Made by a program: the position numbers and the translations under genes. This document shows positions 27,422 through 35,754 of a stretch of DNA of 64,000 bases, in pieces; the first letter of the stretch is position 1, and every line of letters begins with the position of its first letter. Origin of the DNA: Thiopseudomonas sp. (GTDB taxonomy: Bacteria > Pseudomonadota > Gammaproteobacteria > Pseudomonadales > Pseudomonadaceae). The stretch is taken from the NCBI GenBank assembly GCA_023228985.1, contig JALOAC010000005.1:45551-109550 (forward strand), in the 5' to 3' direction. Under the pieces are notes generated by a model. That model searched no databases. It saw nothing but the letters and a program-made list of their open reading frames with translations, and was not told where the DNA came from.

Positions 27422-27450
27422 TTGACATATCGTATACCTACACCTAGCAT
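27422..27450 (+). promoter_or_regulatory. Sigma-70 promoter of ispB
   Basis: TTGACA (27422-27427), 17 bases, TAGCAT (27445-27450) sits 33 bases upstream of the ispB ATG. It is back to back with the rplU promoter, only 21 bases apart at the -35 boxes, so the two polymerases may interfere. Confidence 0.8.
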
Positions 27451-27482
27451 TCAGCACAGTCTAATAGGAGCATAAACGAATC

Positions 27483-28451
27483 ATGCAACCACAGAGCTTT
27501 TATCACGTCGTCACCGAGGACTTTGCTAAGGTTGATAGCCTTATAAAACAGCAACTTGTCTCCCAAGTTCCCTTGGTGCAAAAAATAGGCGATTATATTA
27601 TTTCTGCCGGCGGCAAACGTTTACGCCCATTACTGGTGTTATTGGCAGGCAACGCGCTGAATAAAAGCGATGAAGACCTTTGTTTATTGGCCGCTGTGAT
27701 TGAGTTTTTACATACATCAACACTGCTGCATGATGACGTGGTGGATAAATCCGACATGCGCCGTGGTCGTGCTACCGCCAATGCCAACTGGGGTAATGCC
27801 CCTAGCGTGCTGGTTGGTGACTTTTTATATGCGCGCTCTTTTGAAATGATGGTGCGCCTAGCTTCCTTGCCTGTTATGCGAATTATCTCCCACGCCACCT
27901 GTGTGATCGCCGAAGGTGAGGTTTTACAGCTAACTAAAATACGCGATGCCAGCACCACCGAAGAAATTTACATGCAAGTCATTCGCGGCAAAACCGCCAT
28001 GTTATTTGAGGCATCTACGCATAGCGCAGCCGTCCTCGCCAACGCTCCCGCAGATCAAACAGAAGCTCTACGTTTATACGGTGACCACTTAGGTATTGCG
28101 TTCCAACTGGTTGATGACCTGCTCGACTACCAAGGTGATGCGCAAACTCTAGGTAAAAATGTCGGCGATGACTTAGCCGAGGGCAAACCCACCCTGCCGT
28201 TAATCGTCACCATGCGTGACGGCACAGCAGAGCAAGCCGCCCTAGTGCGCACCGCCATTCAAAAAGGCGGCACAGATAACTTCGAGCCTATCCGCCAAGC
28301 TGTGCATGACAGCGGCGCATTAGCCTATACCGCACGCTTGGCACAAGAATTTGCTGATAAAGCCATCAACTGCTTAGCTCCCGTGCCTGACTCGGTGTAC
28401 AAAACTGCTCTAATCGATCTAGCCCAGTTTGCCGTTCAGCGAACCAAATAA
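27483..28451 (+). CDS. ispB: Octaprenyl/polyprenyl diphosphate synthase
   Basis: IspB makes the long isoprenoid side chain of ubiquinone from FPP and IPP. The 322-residue protein has the GGKRLRPLLVLL segment, the first aspartate-rich motif in LLHDDVVDKSDMRRG (about 81-95) and the second in FQLVDDLLDYQGD (about 209-221). The chain length (8 or 9 units) cannot be read reliably. Its place divergent from rplU is conserved in gammaproteobacteria. A short hairpin follows. Confidence 0.95.
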   Translation: MQPQSFYHVVTEDFAKVDSLIKQQLVSQVPLVQKIGDYIISAGGKRLRPLLVLLAGNALNKSDEDLCLLAAVIEFLHTSTLLHDDVVDKSDMRRGRATANANWGNAPSVLVGDFLYARSFEMMVRLASLPVMRIISHATCVIAEGEVLQLTKIRDASTTEEIYMQVIRGKTAMLFEASTHSAAVLANAPADQTEALRLYGDHLGIAFQLVDDLLDYQGDAQTLGKNVGDDLAEGKPTLPLIVTMRDGTAEQAALVRTAIQKGGTDNFEPIRQAVHDSGALAYTARLAQEFADKAINCLAPVPDSVYKTALIDLAQFAVQRTK

Positions 28452-28458
28452 TCTTTGC

Positions 28459-28481
28459 TGCCGCACGCCAGAAGTGCGGCA
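28459..28481 (+). terminator. Hairpin after ispB
   Basis: TGCCGCAC (28459-28466), a 7-base loop and GTGCGGCA (28474-28481) form an 8-bp GC-rich stem eight bases after the ispB stop. The following bases are pyrimidine-rich (TCTGTCCTCTATTTATTC), a weak U tract. Confidence 0.6.
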
Positions 28482-28672
28482 TCTGTCCTCTATTTATTCG
28501 CTATTTACTAGCTCCTTTGCGTTCGCCACTTCCAACAAAATCACCCTTTTTTTCAAAAACCTCTAAGCAAGCATCCTCTTATTTAGAAGAAATAAGGCAT
28601 AATGCCGCCGTCAAATCAAACTACTGAGCGACCGGTAGCTTGCCTATTTCAACAAATAAAGAGAATTAACGC

Positions 28673-29101
28673 ATGAGCTTTTTAAGTGAATTCAAAACTT
28701 TTGCCGTAAAGGGCAATGTCGTCGATATGGCCGTAGGCATTATCATTGGTGCCGCCTTTGGTAAAATCGTAAGTTCGTTTGTCGGCGATGTAGTCATGCC
28801 GCCCTTGGGGATTTTAATTGGCGGGGTCGATTTTTCTGACTTAGCCATCACCCTTAAAGCAGCCGAAGGTGATTTACCCGCAGTGATGCTTGCTTACGGC
28901 AAATTTATTCAGACTGTCGTTGATTTCACCATTGTGGCCTTCGCTATTTTCTTGGGTATTAAAGCCATCAACAAGCTAAAGCACGAAAAAGAAGCCACTG
29001 AACCTGCTGTAGAAGAACCAGCGGCGGAGCCTGAAATCACTGCAGAAGAGCGCCTGCTGACCGAAATACGCGATTTACTTAAACAGCAACGCCAACCCTA
29101 A
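28673..29101 (+). CDS. mscL: Large-conductance mechanosensitive channel
   Basis: MscL opens under membrane tension to release solutes on osmotic downshock. The 142-residue protein starts with the amphipathic MSFLSEFKTFAVKGNVVDMA helix, has TM1 with the pore-lining AVGIIIGAAFGKIVSSFV, a periplasmic loop, TM2 (about 78-100) and a C-terminal helix ending in LLTEIRDLLKQQ that bundles in the cytoplasm. The acidic proline-alanine stretch before the last helix is longer than in E. coli. It ends two bases from the convergent fpr stop. Confidence 0.97.
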   Translation: MSFLSEFKTFAVKGNVVDMAVGIIIGAAFGKIVSSFVGDVVMPPLGILIGGVDFSDLAITLKAAEGDLPAVMLAYGKFIQTVVDFTIVAFAIFLGIKAINKLKHEKEATEPAVEEPAAEPEITAEERLLTEIRDLLKQQRQP

Positions 29102-29103
29102 TG

Positions 29104-29880
29104 TTACCAATAATTCTCCACTGCCACCTGACCGGGCCGGCGCGTGAGTGACAGCTGCATATCTCTGGTTTTCAACAGTTTGCGGCTGTCATCGACCATT
29201 TGTGGGTTTCCGCAAATCAAAACCCGTGATCCTTCAGCATCCAAGGGTATTCCTGCCACACGCTCTAACTCTCCGTTTTCAATCAGCTCCGTGATGCGTT
29301 GACTTAAACAGCCAGCCACCTCCTCGCGGGTAACCACTGGAATAAATTTAAACTTATGCGCATGGGGCTTGATGTATTCGCGGCTGAGTAATTCCTGCAA
29401 CAGTTCTTGATACGCCAGCTCCGCTTCAGTGCGCACGCTAAACACCAACACAACAGTGGCGAAGCGCTCCCACACCTCAAAATCCTGCAAAATGGAGATA
29501 AAAGGAGCCACACCTGTCCCCGTTGCCAGCATCCACAGATTTTTACCGTCGACAAAACGATCCAGTGTTAAAAAACCCTGTGCTTGTTTTTCGATGAGTA
29601 TCTCATCGCCCACCTGTAACTGACTCAGCTGTGAAGTGAACTCCCCGTCAGGCACAACGATGGAATAAAACTCCAGAAACTCATCAAAAGGGCTGGAGAC
29701 CATGGAATAAGCGCGCCACACAATATTGCCCTTACTGGTGCGCACGCCTAAACGGGCAAATTGCCCAGCGGTAAAACGAAACCCAGCAAAGCGGGTGCAG
29801 CGAAAACTAAATAAATTAGGTGTCCATTGGTGAATAGAGGTTATTGTTTCACCGGTGAATTTTTCCTCTTGGGGATTCAT
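29104..29880 (-). CDS. fpr: Ferredoxin-NADP+ reductase
   Basis: This FAD flavoprotein passes electrons between NADPH and ferredoxin or flavodoxin and helps in oxidative stress. The 258-residue protein has the FAD motif RAYSMVSSPFDE, the NADP-binding TGTGVAPFISILQDF, and a C-terminus near RRPGQVAVENYW typical of bacterial Fpr. ATG 29880 has an AAGGAG site, so the in-frame ATG 30 bases upstream is rejected. In pseudomonads Fpr has this length and is often controlled by the neighbouring regulator FinR, which is not in this window. Confidence 0.95.
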   Translation of the reverse strand: MNPQEEKFTGETITSIHQWTPNLFSFRCTRFAGFRFTAGQFARLGVRTSKGNIVWRAYSMVSSPFDEFLEFYSIVVPDGEFTSQLSQLQVGDEILIEKQAQGFLTLDRFVDGKNLWMLATGTGVAPFISILQDFEVWERFATVVLVFSVRTEAELAYQELLQELLSREYIKPHAHKFKFIPVVTREEVAGCLSQRITELIENGELERVAGIPLDAEGSRVLICGNPQMVDDSRKLLKTRDMQLSLTRRPGQVAVENYW

Positions 29881-29950
29881 ACTCCATCTCCTTAAGTTCT
29901 GATGTACCATTCATACGCCTTTTTCAGCCCAATTAAAACCGACAAACTGT

Positions 29951-31090
29951 ATGCCTATTTTTTCCAGTCCCTACGCGCAACTCGATTTGCTCCGTGCACC
30001 CAAAGACAGTCATCCATCCTTACAGGCCTTTAATGCGGCTGATGAATACCTGCTAGAAGAGCTACATGCGCGTGCTTTACCGCCGCGCTCACCCATTTTG
30101 TTGCTCAACGACAGCTTTGGTGCTTTGGCACTTAGCTTGGCTGCTGCGGGTTATCAGGTGACTAGCTGTGGTGACTCTTACTTGGCCGCACAAGGCTTAG
30201 GTATTAACCAGCAGCGCAATAATCTGCAGCACCTCAGTGTTAATTTTGTTAGCCAGCCTGAGCAATTACAGGGACCCTTTGCTGCTGTACTGCTGCACGT
30301 GCCGAAAACTTTAGCCTTACTCGAAGAACAATTAATCCGTATACAGCCACATATCGATAGCAACAGCTTGGTGGTTGCCGGCGCTATGATCAAACACTTG
30401 CCGCGCGCAGCAGGTGAGCTGTTAGAAAAACACATCGGTCCTGTACAGGCCAGTTTGGCAAAAAAGAAAGCGCGCCTGTTATGGGCAACACCAAGCGGTA
30501 TACGCACAGCTCAATCACCCTACCCCAGTCGCTATTCACTACCTGAGTACGGACTACAACTGGTTAATCATGCAGGTATTTTTAGCCGTGAAGGGTTGGA
30601 TATTGGCACGCGCGCTTTTTTACCTCACCTGCCTAACAACCTTGGTCACAAACAGGTCGCCGACCTTGGTTGCGGCAATGGAGTATTGGCGTTGGTTTGT
30701 GCCCAGCAGAATCCTGCAGCGGAATTTATTTTGCTGGACGAGGCTTATTCAGCAGTACGCTCCGCCCAAGAAAACTGGCACGCAGCTTTTGCTCAGCGTC
30801 CAGCGCAGTTCATCGTGGGTGATGGTTTGGCGGCATTCGTGCCCAACAGTTTGGATGTGGTGCTCTGCAATCCGCCCTTCCATCAGCAACAGGTAGTGGG
30901 TGAATTTTTGGCGCTGCGTATGTTTCAACAAGCCGCACGCTGCTTGCGTCCCGGCGGTGAGCTTTGGCTGGTCGGCAACAGGCATCTAGGCTATCACGTC
31001 AAACTTAAACGTTGGTTTAGCCATGTCGAGCAAATAGCCGCGCTGCCCAAATTTGTCGTGTTGCGCGCAAGTAAGGCCGAGCATGCTTAA
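29951..31090 (+). CDS. rlmG: 23S rRNA (guanine1835-N2)-methyltransferase
   Basis: The 379-residue protein matches RlmG in length and layout: an N-terminal degenerate methyltransferase-like domain (with LLLNDSFGALALSLAAAGY) and a C-terminal catalytic Rossmann domain with VADLGCGNGVLALVCAQQNP (about 236-255) and the NPPFHQ motif (about 307-312) used by N2-guanine and N6-adenine methyltransferases. RsmC is similar, but its length and N-terminal sequence differ. It diverges from fpr and converges with the CHASE2 gene. Confidence 0.9.
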   Translation: MPIFSSPYAQLDLLRAPKDSHPSLQAFNAADEYLLEELHARALPPRSPILLLNDSFGALALSLAAAGYQVTSCGDSYLAAQGLGINQQRNNLQHLSVNFVSQPEQLQGPFAAVLLHVPKTLALLEEQLIRIQPHIDSNSLVVAGAMIKHLPRAAGELLEKHIGPVQASLAKKKARLLWATPSGIRTAQSPYPSRYSLPEYGLQLVNHAGIFSREGLDIGTRAFLPHLPNNLGHKQVADLGCGNGVLALVCAQQNPAAEFILLDEAYSAVRSAQENWHAAFAQRPAQFIVGDGLAAFVPNSLDVVLCNPPFHQQQVVGEFLALRMFQQAARCLRPGGELWLVGNRHLGYHVKLKRWFSHVEQIAALPKFVVLRASKAEHA

Positions 31091-31100
31091 CTGAATCAAG

Positions 31101-32774
31101 CTACAAGGATGGTCGCGCACCAAGAAAATCCACATTGCCAATCACATGCGCTATCTTGCCTGACATATAGCGCTGCAGCAGCTTGATGTCTGCCTGCGCT
31201 GCCAGAGGTATGTCATACACCTCATCGCCCTGCAAATACTCAAGCAGCGCTGGCTCAAGCTGCTCATGCACGGTTTGCACCAGTGTCTCTGCTGTTTTAT
31301 CACGCGACACTACAACCAAGCAGCCAATATCATTCAGCGCACCAAATACTTTATCTGACAAAAACGGCTCTTTAACTAAAAACACAAAGCCCAGCCCAAA
31401 CTCCTGTTCCAGCTTTTTGTGTGTAGTTGCCCAAGCTTTTTTACAGCGCGCATCACGGGTAAATGCGGTAACAGAGAAAGCTACAGGATTGCTTTTGCTT
31501 AGATGCTTGAACTGCTCAGGCGCGCCAGAAACCACGCGTGCATCCAGATTGGCATACAGACGCGCCACCACAAAATAGGCAAGTCCTGCCATCAACATCG
31601 GCGACAGATCGGGGAAATAAGTGCTGTAACTGACAGAAACAAACAGCACCACAAAGCCAAGCAACTCCAGCGCCGTGAACAGCAAATCCAGTTTCTTAGG
31701 TGTGTATTTTGCGCTAAACAAAGCCGCCAGCAAGATCAGGAAGGCAATCGCCACCACGGCCATTAACCACGCGGGAAGCAGCCTGATATAGGTGCCTTGC
31801 ACAGCATCATTAAGTGCCGTAGCAAGGATTTCATTGTCATCCATAATCGGATTAATCGAGGTCGGTTTAAGACTGCTAATTCCCGGTGCAGAAGCACCCA
31901 GCACCACATACTTACCTTGGAAGAAGTCCGTATCAAACTCGCCCTCACCATTAAGCGCCAGCATATAATCCGAAAAAGACACGCGCTGATAATCGCCGCG
32001 CTTATTACGCCAATTCAAATAATAAGGCATTGTATCGACCTGCGGCTGCACCCCAGCTAACGCCAACACACGGCCCACCAAGGTCGGCATTTCCCATTCA
32101 CCGTCTTGGTGCTGCAAGCTCATTTGCCGCACGATACCGTCATCATCGGCTTGCAGATTGGCTACCCCCATCGACTGCTGCATACCCGCAAGAAACGGAA
32201 GCAAAGCAGCCACCGCGGGATCTGCAGCTCCGCGCAAAGTCACCCCAGGAATAGCACTTGCCTTAAGCTGGCTTTGCTCATCATTAGCAGCCGGCAATCT
32301 AACCATTGGATAGGCAGTTACCTGGGTATCCGCGGTAACAAAGTCCAGCAAGGCATCACTGTCCTCATGTCCTAAATCAGCGTCGGTAAAGAGGATATTA
32401 ACAATCAGCCCCTTGACCTCGCTGGCTTCGAGCTCGGCAATTGCTTGGGCAAAAACCTCACGCTGCCAAGGCCAACGTCCGTATATCGGCGCCAGCGTGG
32501 CGAGGGTTTTCTCATCAATATCTAAAATAACCACATCCGCAGAGGGCGCCGGAGAAGCTAAACGATACTTAAGCACAGAGTCATACACACGCCCATCCAC
32601 CGTGCCAATTTTGACGTCGAGCACTGTTGCAAAAAGCACAGCCATACTGAGCACCAACGCCAGCAACCAGTAAAATTTAGTACCGGTGGCGTGGCATAGC
32701 CGACTCACCCCTAGAAACAAGGTAGCGCCAGCAGCGGTCATTCCCAGTATTTTGTGTGAGTTTTTCATCAGCAC
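31101..32774 (-). CDS. CHASE2-domain membrane protein without an output domain
   Basis: The 557-residue protein has an N-terminal membrane helix (about 35-52), a large extracytoplasmic CHASE2 sensor domain (about 60-320) with DVVILDIDEKTLATLAPIYGRWPWQR and GKYVVLGASAPGISSLKPT, then three membrane helices (about 335-400). CHASE2 proteins usually end in a cyclase, kinase or GGDEF domain; here the cytoplasmic tail of some 150 residues matches none that I recognise. The start is ambiguous: GTG at 32774 lies four bases after AAGGA, ATG at 32768 ten bases after it. It is last in an operon after the M48 protease gene. Confidence 0.82.
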   Translation of the reverse strand: MLMKNSHKILGMTAAGATLFLGVSRLCHATGTKFYWLLALVLSMAVLFATVLDVKIGTVDGRVYDSVLKYRLASPAPSADVVILDIDEKTLATLAPIYGRWPWQREVFAQAIAELEASEVKGLIVNILFTDADLGHEDSDALLDFVTADTQVTAYPMVRLPAANDEQSQLKASAIPGVTLRGAADPAVAALLPFLAGMQQSMGVANLQADDDGIVRQMSLQHQDGEWEMPTLVGRVLALAGVQPQVDTMPYYLNWRNKRGDYQRVSFSDYMLALNGEGEFDTDFFQGKYVVLGASAPGISSLKPTSINPIMDDNEILATALNDAVQGTYIRLLPAWLMAVVAIAFLILLAALFSAKYTPKKLDLLFTALELLGFVVLFVSVSYSTYFPDLSPMLMAGLAYFVVARLYANLDARVVSGAPEQFKHLSKSNPVAFSVTAFTRDARCKKAWATTHKKLEQEFGLGFVFLVKEPFLSDKVFGALNDIGCLVVVSRDKTAETLVQTVHEQLEPALLEYLQGDEVYDIPLAAQADIKLLQRYMSGKIAHVIGNVDFLGARPSL

Positions 32775-32782
32775 TTAATCCT

Positions 32783-33679
32783 TTAGCGATAGTGTTTAAT
32801 ACGTCCTTGCGCAGGACTGAGAACGGCTGCTGCTTCAATATCATTATTCACGACTTTAACGATTTCCTGCTCACGCACCGCAGGAGCCGGATGCGTCGCA
32901 AACATGTGCGCCAACGCAGTTTGATCACGCTTACCATGCAGCTCTAAGCTTTCCAGCACGCGCAGCATGGCGGAGGAGTCATAACCCGCACGCGCCGCCA
33001 ACACAAGACCATCACGGTCAGCTTCGTACTCGGACGATTTATCCAAACCACGCGCCATCATGTTACCCAGCATGGAGGTTGCCACTTGCGCGATTTTCTT
33101 ATCGTTTTTCTGGTTAGCCAAATCAGCCCCAAGCGCCACCATCGATTGCTTTTTAATAACATTAAAGTGGTGCTTGTGTACCACGTGCGCTATTTCATGC
33201 CCTAACACAGCCGCGAGCTCGTCTTCGGTTTTCAGCAAGTCATACAAACCCTTACTGATCAGCACATAGCCGCCGGGCGCTGAAAACGCATTGACAGATG
33301 TGGTATCAAGTACGCCAAACGTCCAAGGCAAGTCTGGACGCTCTGATTGACTGGCTATATTTCTGCCCACCAGATTGACGTAGTTTTGAATTTTTTTGTT
33401 GGTATGCAGCTTGGCCGCACCAAGGATCATCGAAGCCATATCCTGCCCCATGGCCACTTCTTCCTCAGTTGACTCAGTCTTGACCAGCCCAACCAGCAGG
33501 TTTAATGCAGCGGCCTCGGTGCTCTTTTTATCGGATGGGCTTGATTCAGTGGTGGAGTTATTGAGCGGTAGGTTTTTAAGCCGGTCCGCAAACTTACCCA
33601 AACCCCACACTTGCGTTGCAGTTAAGCTCATAGTTGTGAGCAAGATAGCCAGCGTTACTTTCTTCATTGAGTTCATCAT
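32783..33679 (-). CDS. Periplasmic M48-family metalloprotease
   Basis: The 298-residue protein has a signal peptide (about 1-26), then a zinc peptidase core with HEIAH (161-165) and the third ligand in EYEAD (from E217). The upstream NAFSAPGGYVLISKGLYDLL segment is typical of M48B/Oma1-LoiP-BepA-like proteases. No TPR domain follows, unlike BepA. The absence of a lipobox suggests a soluble periplasmic enzyme. It is the middle gene of an SH3-M48-CHASE2 operon and its start overlaps the preceding stop by one base (TAATG). Confidence 0.9.
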   Translation of the reverse strand: MMNSMKKVTLAILLTTMSLTATQVWGLGKFADRLKNLPLNNSTTESSPSDKKSTEAAALNLLVGLVKTESTEEEVAMGQDMASMILGAAKLHTNKKIQNYVNLVGRNIASQSERPDLPWTFGVLDTTSVNAFSAPGGYVLISKGLYDLLKTEDELAAVLGHEIAHVVHKHHFNVIKKQSMVALGADLANQKNDKKIAQVATSMLGNMMARGLDKSSEYEADRDGLVLAARAGYDSSAMLRVLESLELHGKRDQTALAHMFATHPAPAVREQEIVKVVNNDIEAAAVLSPAQGRIKHYR

Positions 33680-34206
33680 TACTTCCTTTTCAGCCAGCTG
33701 CTTGATTTTTTGGATTTAGCTTGCGTGCCCGTTTGCACATAATCAAGCGTGCGCGTTTGCAGTTTACCCGCTTTGGCGAAAGCGGTTGCGCTGTCTTTGT
33801 TTTCCATAAAAGCGGCCAGCTTGGCGAACTCTTTAGGGTTAGGCTGAGCTTTTTCCAAGTCACCGCCATCCAGTCCTCTGACACCCGAAGTGGAAACGAT
33901 ATTACCACTGGCCTGACGACCCGTTTCCAATGAAGCAAGCCCGACACTGGATGATTCGGCTTTAACGTTATTAAGCTTAGTCCAGCCCACCACTTCACCG
34001 GCTTTTACCTGCACCCAAAATCCTTTTTTCGCCAGCACGCTCACTTCTTGGCCTTTTTTTCCTTGCCCCGCTGCAGCAGCTTTCGGGCTCGGCTCTGCGA
34101 GTAAGTATTGATCCGATAATAGCGTTTCTGCAAACGTATCCGTGGAAATAACTAATCCGCCCATCAAGGCACAGCTTAGCGTTAGTGTTTGAAGTCGAAA
34201 TTTCAT
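33679..34206 (-). CDS. Exported SH3-domain protein
   Basis: The 175-residue protein has a signal peptide (about 1-27, ending TFA) and a bacterial SH3-like domain (about 30-85) with EVSVLAKKGFWVQVKAGEVVGWTKLNNV; GWTKL is the typical end of the fold. The rest, with two runs of alanine/lysine and a basic end (KSKKSSSWLKRK), is probably flexible. SH3b domains bind peptidoglycan or partner proteins. It is first in the operon with the M48 protease and the CHASE2 protein, which suggests a cell-envelope sensing unit. Confidence 0.82.
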   Translation of the reverse strand: MKFRLQTLTLSCALMGGLVISTDTFAETLLSDQYLLAEPSPKAAAAGQGKKGQEVSVLAKKGFWVQVKAGEVVGWTKLNNVKAESSSVGLASLETGRQASGNIVSTSGVRGLDGGDLEKAQPNPKEFAKLAAFMENKDSATAFAKAGKLQTRTLDYVQTGTQAKSKKSSSWLKRK

Positions 34207-34312
34207 AGAGCTCCCCTCATAAGTCGACCTATGTATGACTTAGTATCAGTCCCTTCGCTGCCGACACGTTCGCACGGCAGTCTAAATTGAATATTCACCT
34301 AAACGCGATAGT

Positions 34313-35635
34313 CTACAGCACCATCGCTGCAATCCAACCAAATACGATTAGCGGAATATTGTAATGAATAAAAGTGGGCACGACTGTATCCCAAATATGG
34401 TTATGCTGACCGTCCATATTTAAACCCGCGGTTGGACCTAGCGTAGAGTCCGAAGCAGGTGAACCTGCATCACCCAACGCACCGGCGGTGCCCACTAGAC
34501 TTACAATCGCCAAAGGACCAAAGCCCAATTGCACTGCTAAGGGTACAAAAATAGCGGCGATAATCGGCACCGTAGAAAACGATGAGCCAATTCCCATCGT
34601 CACCAACAAGCCCACCAACAACATCAACAACGCGCCAGTCGCTTTGCTGTCGCCAATAATCGCCACGGAGGCATCAACCAAGGTTTGCACCTGGCCGGTT
34701 TCGCGCATGACCTCGGCAAACCCCGAGGCGGCAATCATGATAAAGCCAATCATAGCCATCATTTTCATGCCTTCGGTAAACAAGTCATCCACCTCTTTCC
34801 AACGCACCACACCGGAAATAGAAAACACCACAAAGCCACATAGCGCGCCGATAATCATTGAACCCAGCCACAACTGAGCAGCAAAAGCTACTATTACCGC
34901 GACAGCAGCCGCTAGCAGGCTTTTAGGGTTATAGGAGCTAGTAGTTTTAACCGACTCTTGTCGCTCAGGCAGTGCATAGACGCGCTTGCCACGGTAACTG
35001 AAGAAAATGGCCGTTAATAAGCCCACCAGCATACCCAGTGCAGGAATCGCCATGGCTTGCATCACACTAATATCAGCCACCTCTACCCCACCGCGCGCCA
35101 CATTGGCCAGCAAAATTTCTTTTAAGAAAATCCCACCAAAACCCACGGGTAAAAACATATAGGGGGTAATCAAACCAAAGGTCAGCACGCAAGCGATCAA
35201 GCGGCGATCCAACTGCAGTTTGCTCATTACATACAACAACGGCGGCACCAGCAGCGGTACAAAGGCTATGTGAATGGGCAGTATGTTTTGCGAGGAAATC
35301 GCCGCAATCAGCAGTAAAGCCACCAGCATCAGCTTGACCATCTCGACACCCTTGCCCTCTTGTCGACCGATCATGGCCAGAATTTTTTCAGCTAATGCGT
35401 CAGCCACGCCGGACTTACCAATGGCCACTGCAAACGCACCAAGCAGTGCATAGGATAGTGCGACAGTTGCTCCACCACCCAAGCCTTTATTAAAAGCAGC
35501 CAAGGTATTATCAATACCCAAGCCGCCCAACAAGCCACCGGTAACAGCCCCTATAATTAGCGCTGCAACAACATGCACACGGAGTAAACTGAGCACCAAC
35601 ATGAGCGCAACGGCCACAACAACAGCGTTCATCAT
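34313..35635 (-). CDS. Na+/H+ antiporter family (NhaC-like) transporter
   Basis: This 440-residue membrane protein has about eleven hydrophobic segments and the segments GGGATVALSYALLGAFAVAIGKSG, GSSFSTVPIIAAIFVPLA and GALGDAGSPASDSTLGPTAGLN. These fit the bacterial Na+/H+ antiporter/NhaC-like group of the ion transporter superfamily, where related members carry amino acids or dicarboxylates; the substrate is not certain. It stands alone, divergent from mltF. Confidence 0.8.
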   Translation of the reverse strand: MMNAVVVAVALMLVLSLLRVHVVAALIIGAVTGGLLGGLGIDNTLAAFNKGLGGGATVALSYALLGAFAVAIGKSGVADALAEKILAMIGRQEGKGVEMVKLMLVALLLIAAISSQNILPIHIAFVPLLVPPLLYVMSKLQLDRRLIACVLTFGLITPYMFLPVGFGGIFLKEILLANVARGGVEVADISVMQAMAIPALGMLVGLLTAIFFSYRGKRVYALPERQESVKTTSSYNPKSLLAAAVAVIVAFAAQLWLGSMIIGALCGFVVFSISGVVRWKEVDDLFTEGMKMMAMIGFIMIAASGFAEVMRETGQVQTLVDASVAIIGDSKATGALLMLLVGLLVTMGIGSSFSTVPIIAAIFVPLAVQLGFGPLAIVSLVGTAGALGDAGSPASDSTLGPTAGLNMDGQHNHIWDTVVPTFIHYNIPLIVFGWIAAMVL

Positions 35636-35754
35636 TAACCCTTATTGATTTTTTAACGCGCGTACTGTGCGGCAATACAGCCTCAGAGTCAAAAAATAAT
35701 TGCAATCAAGTCCATAGTCTTGCCAAGCCTAGGCTTCTTTGTATACTGCAAAAC

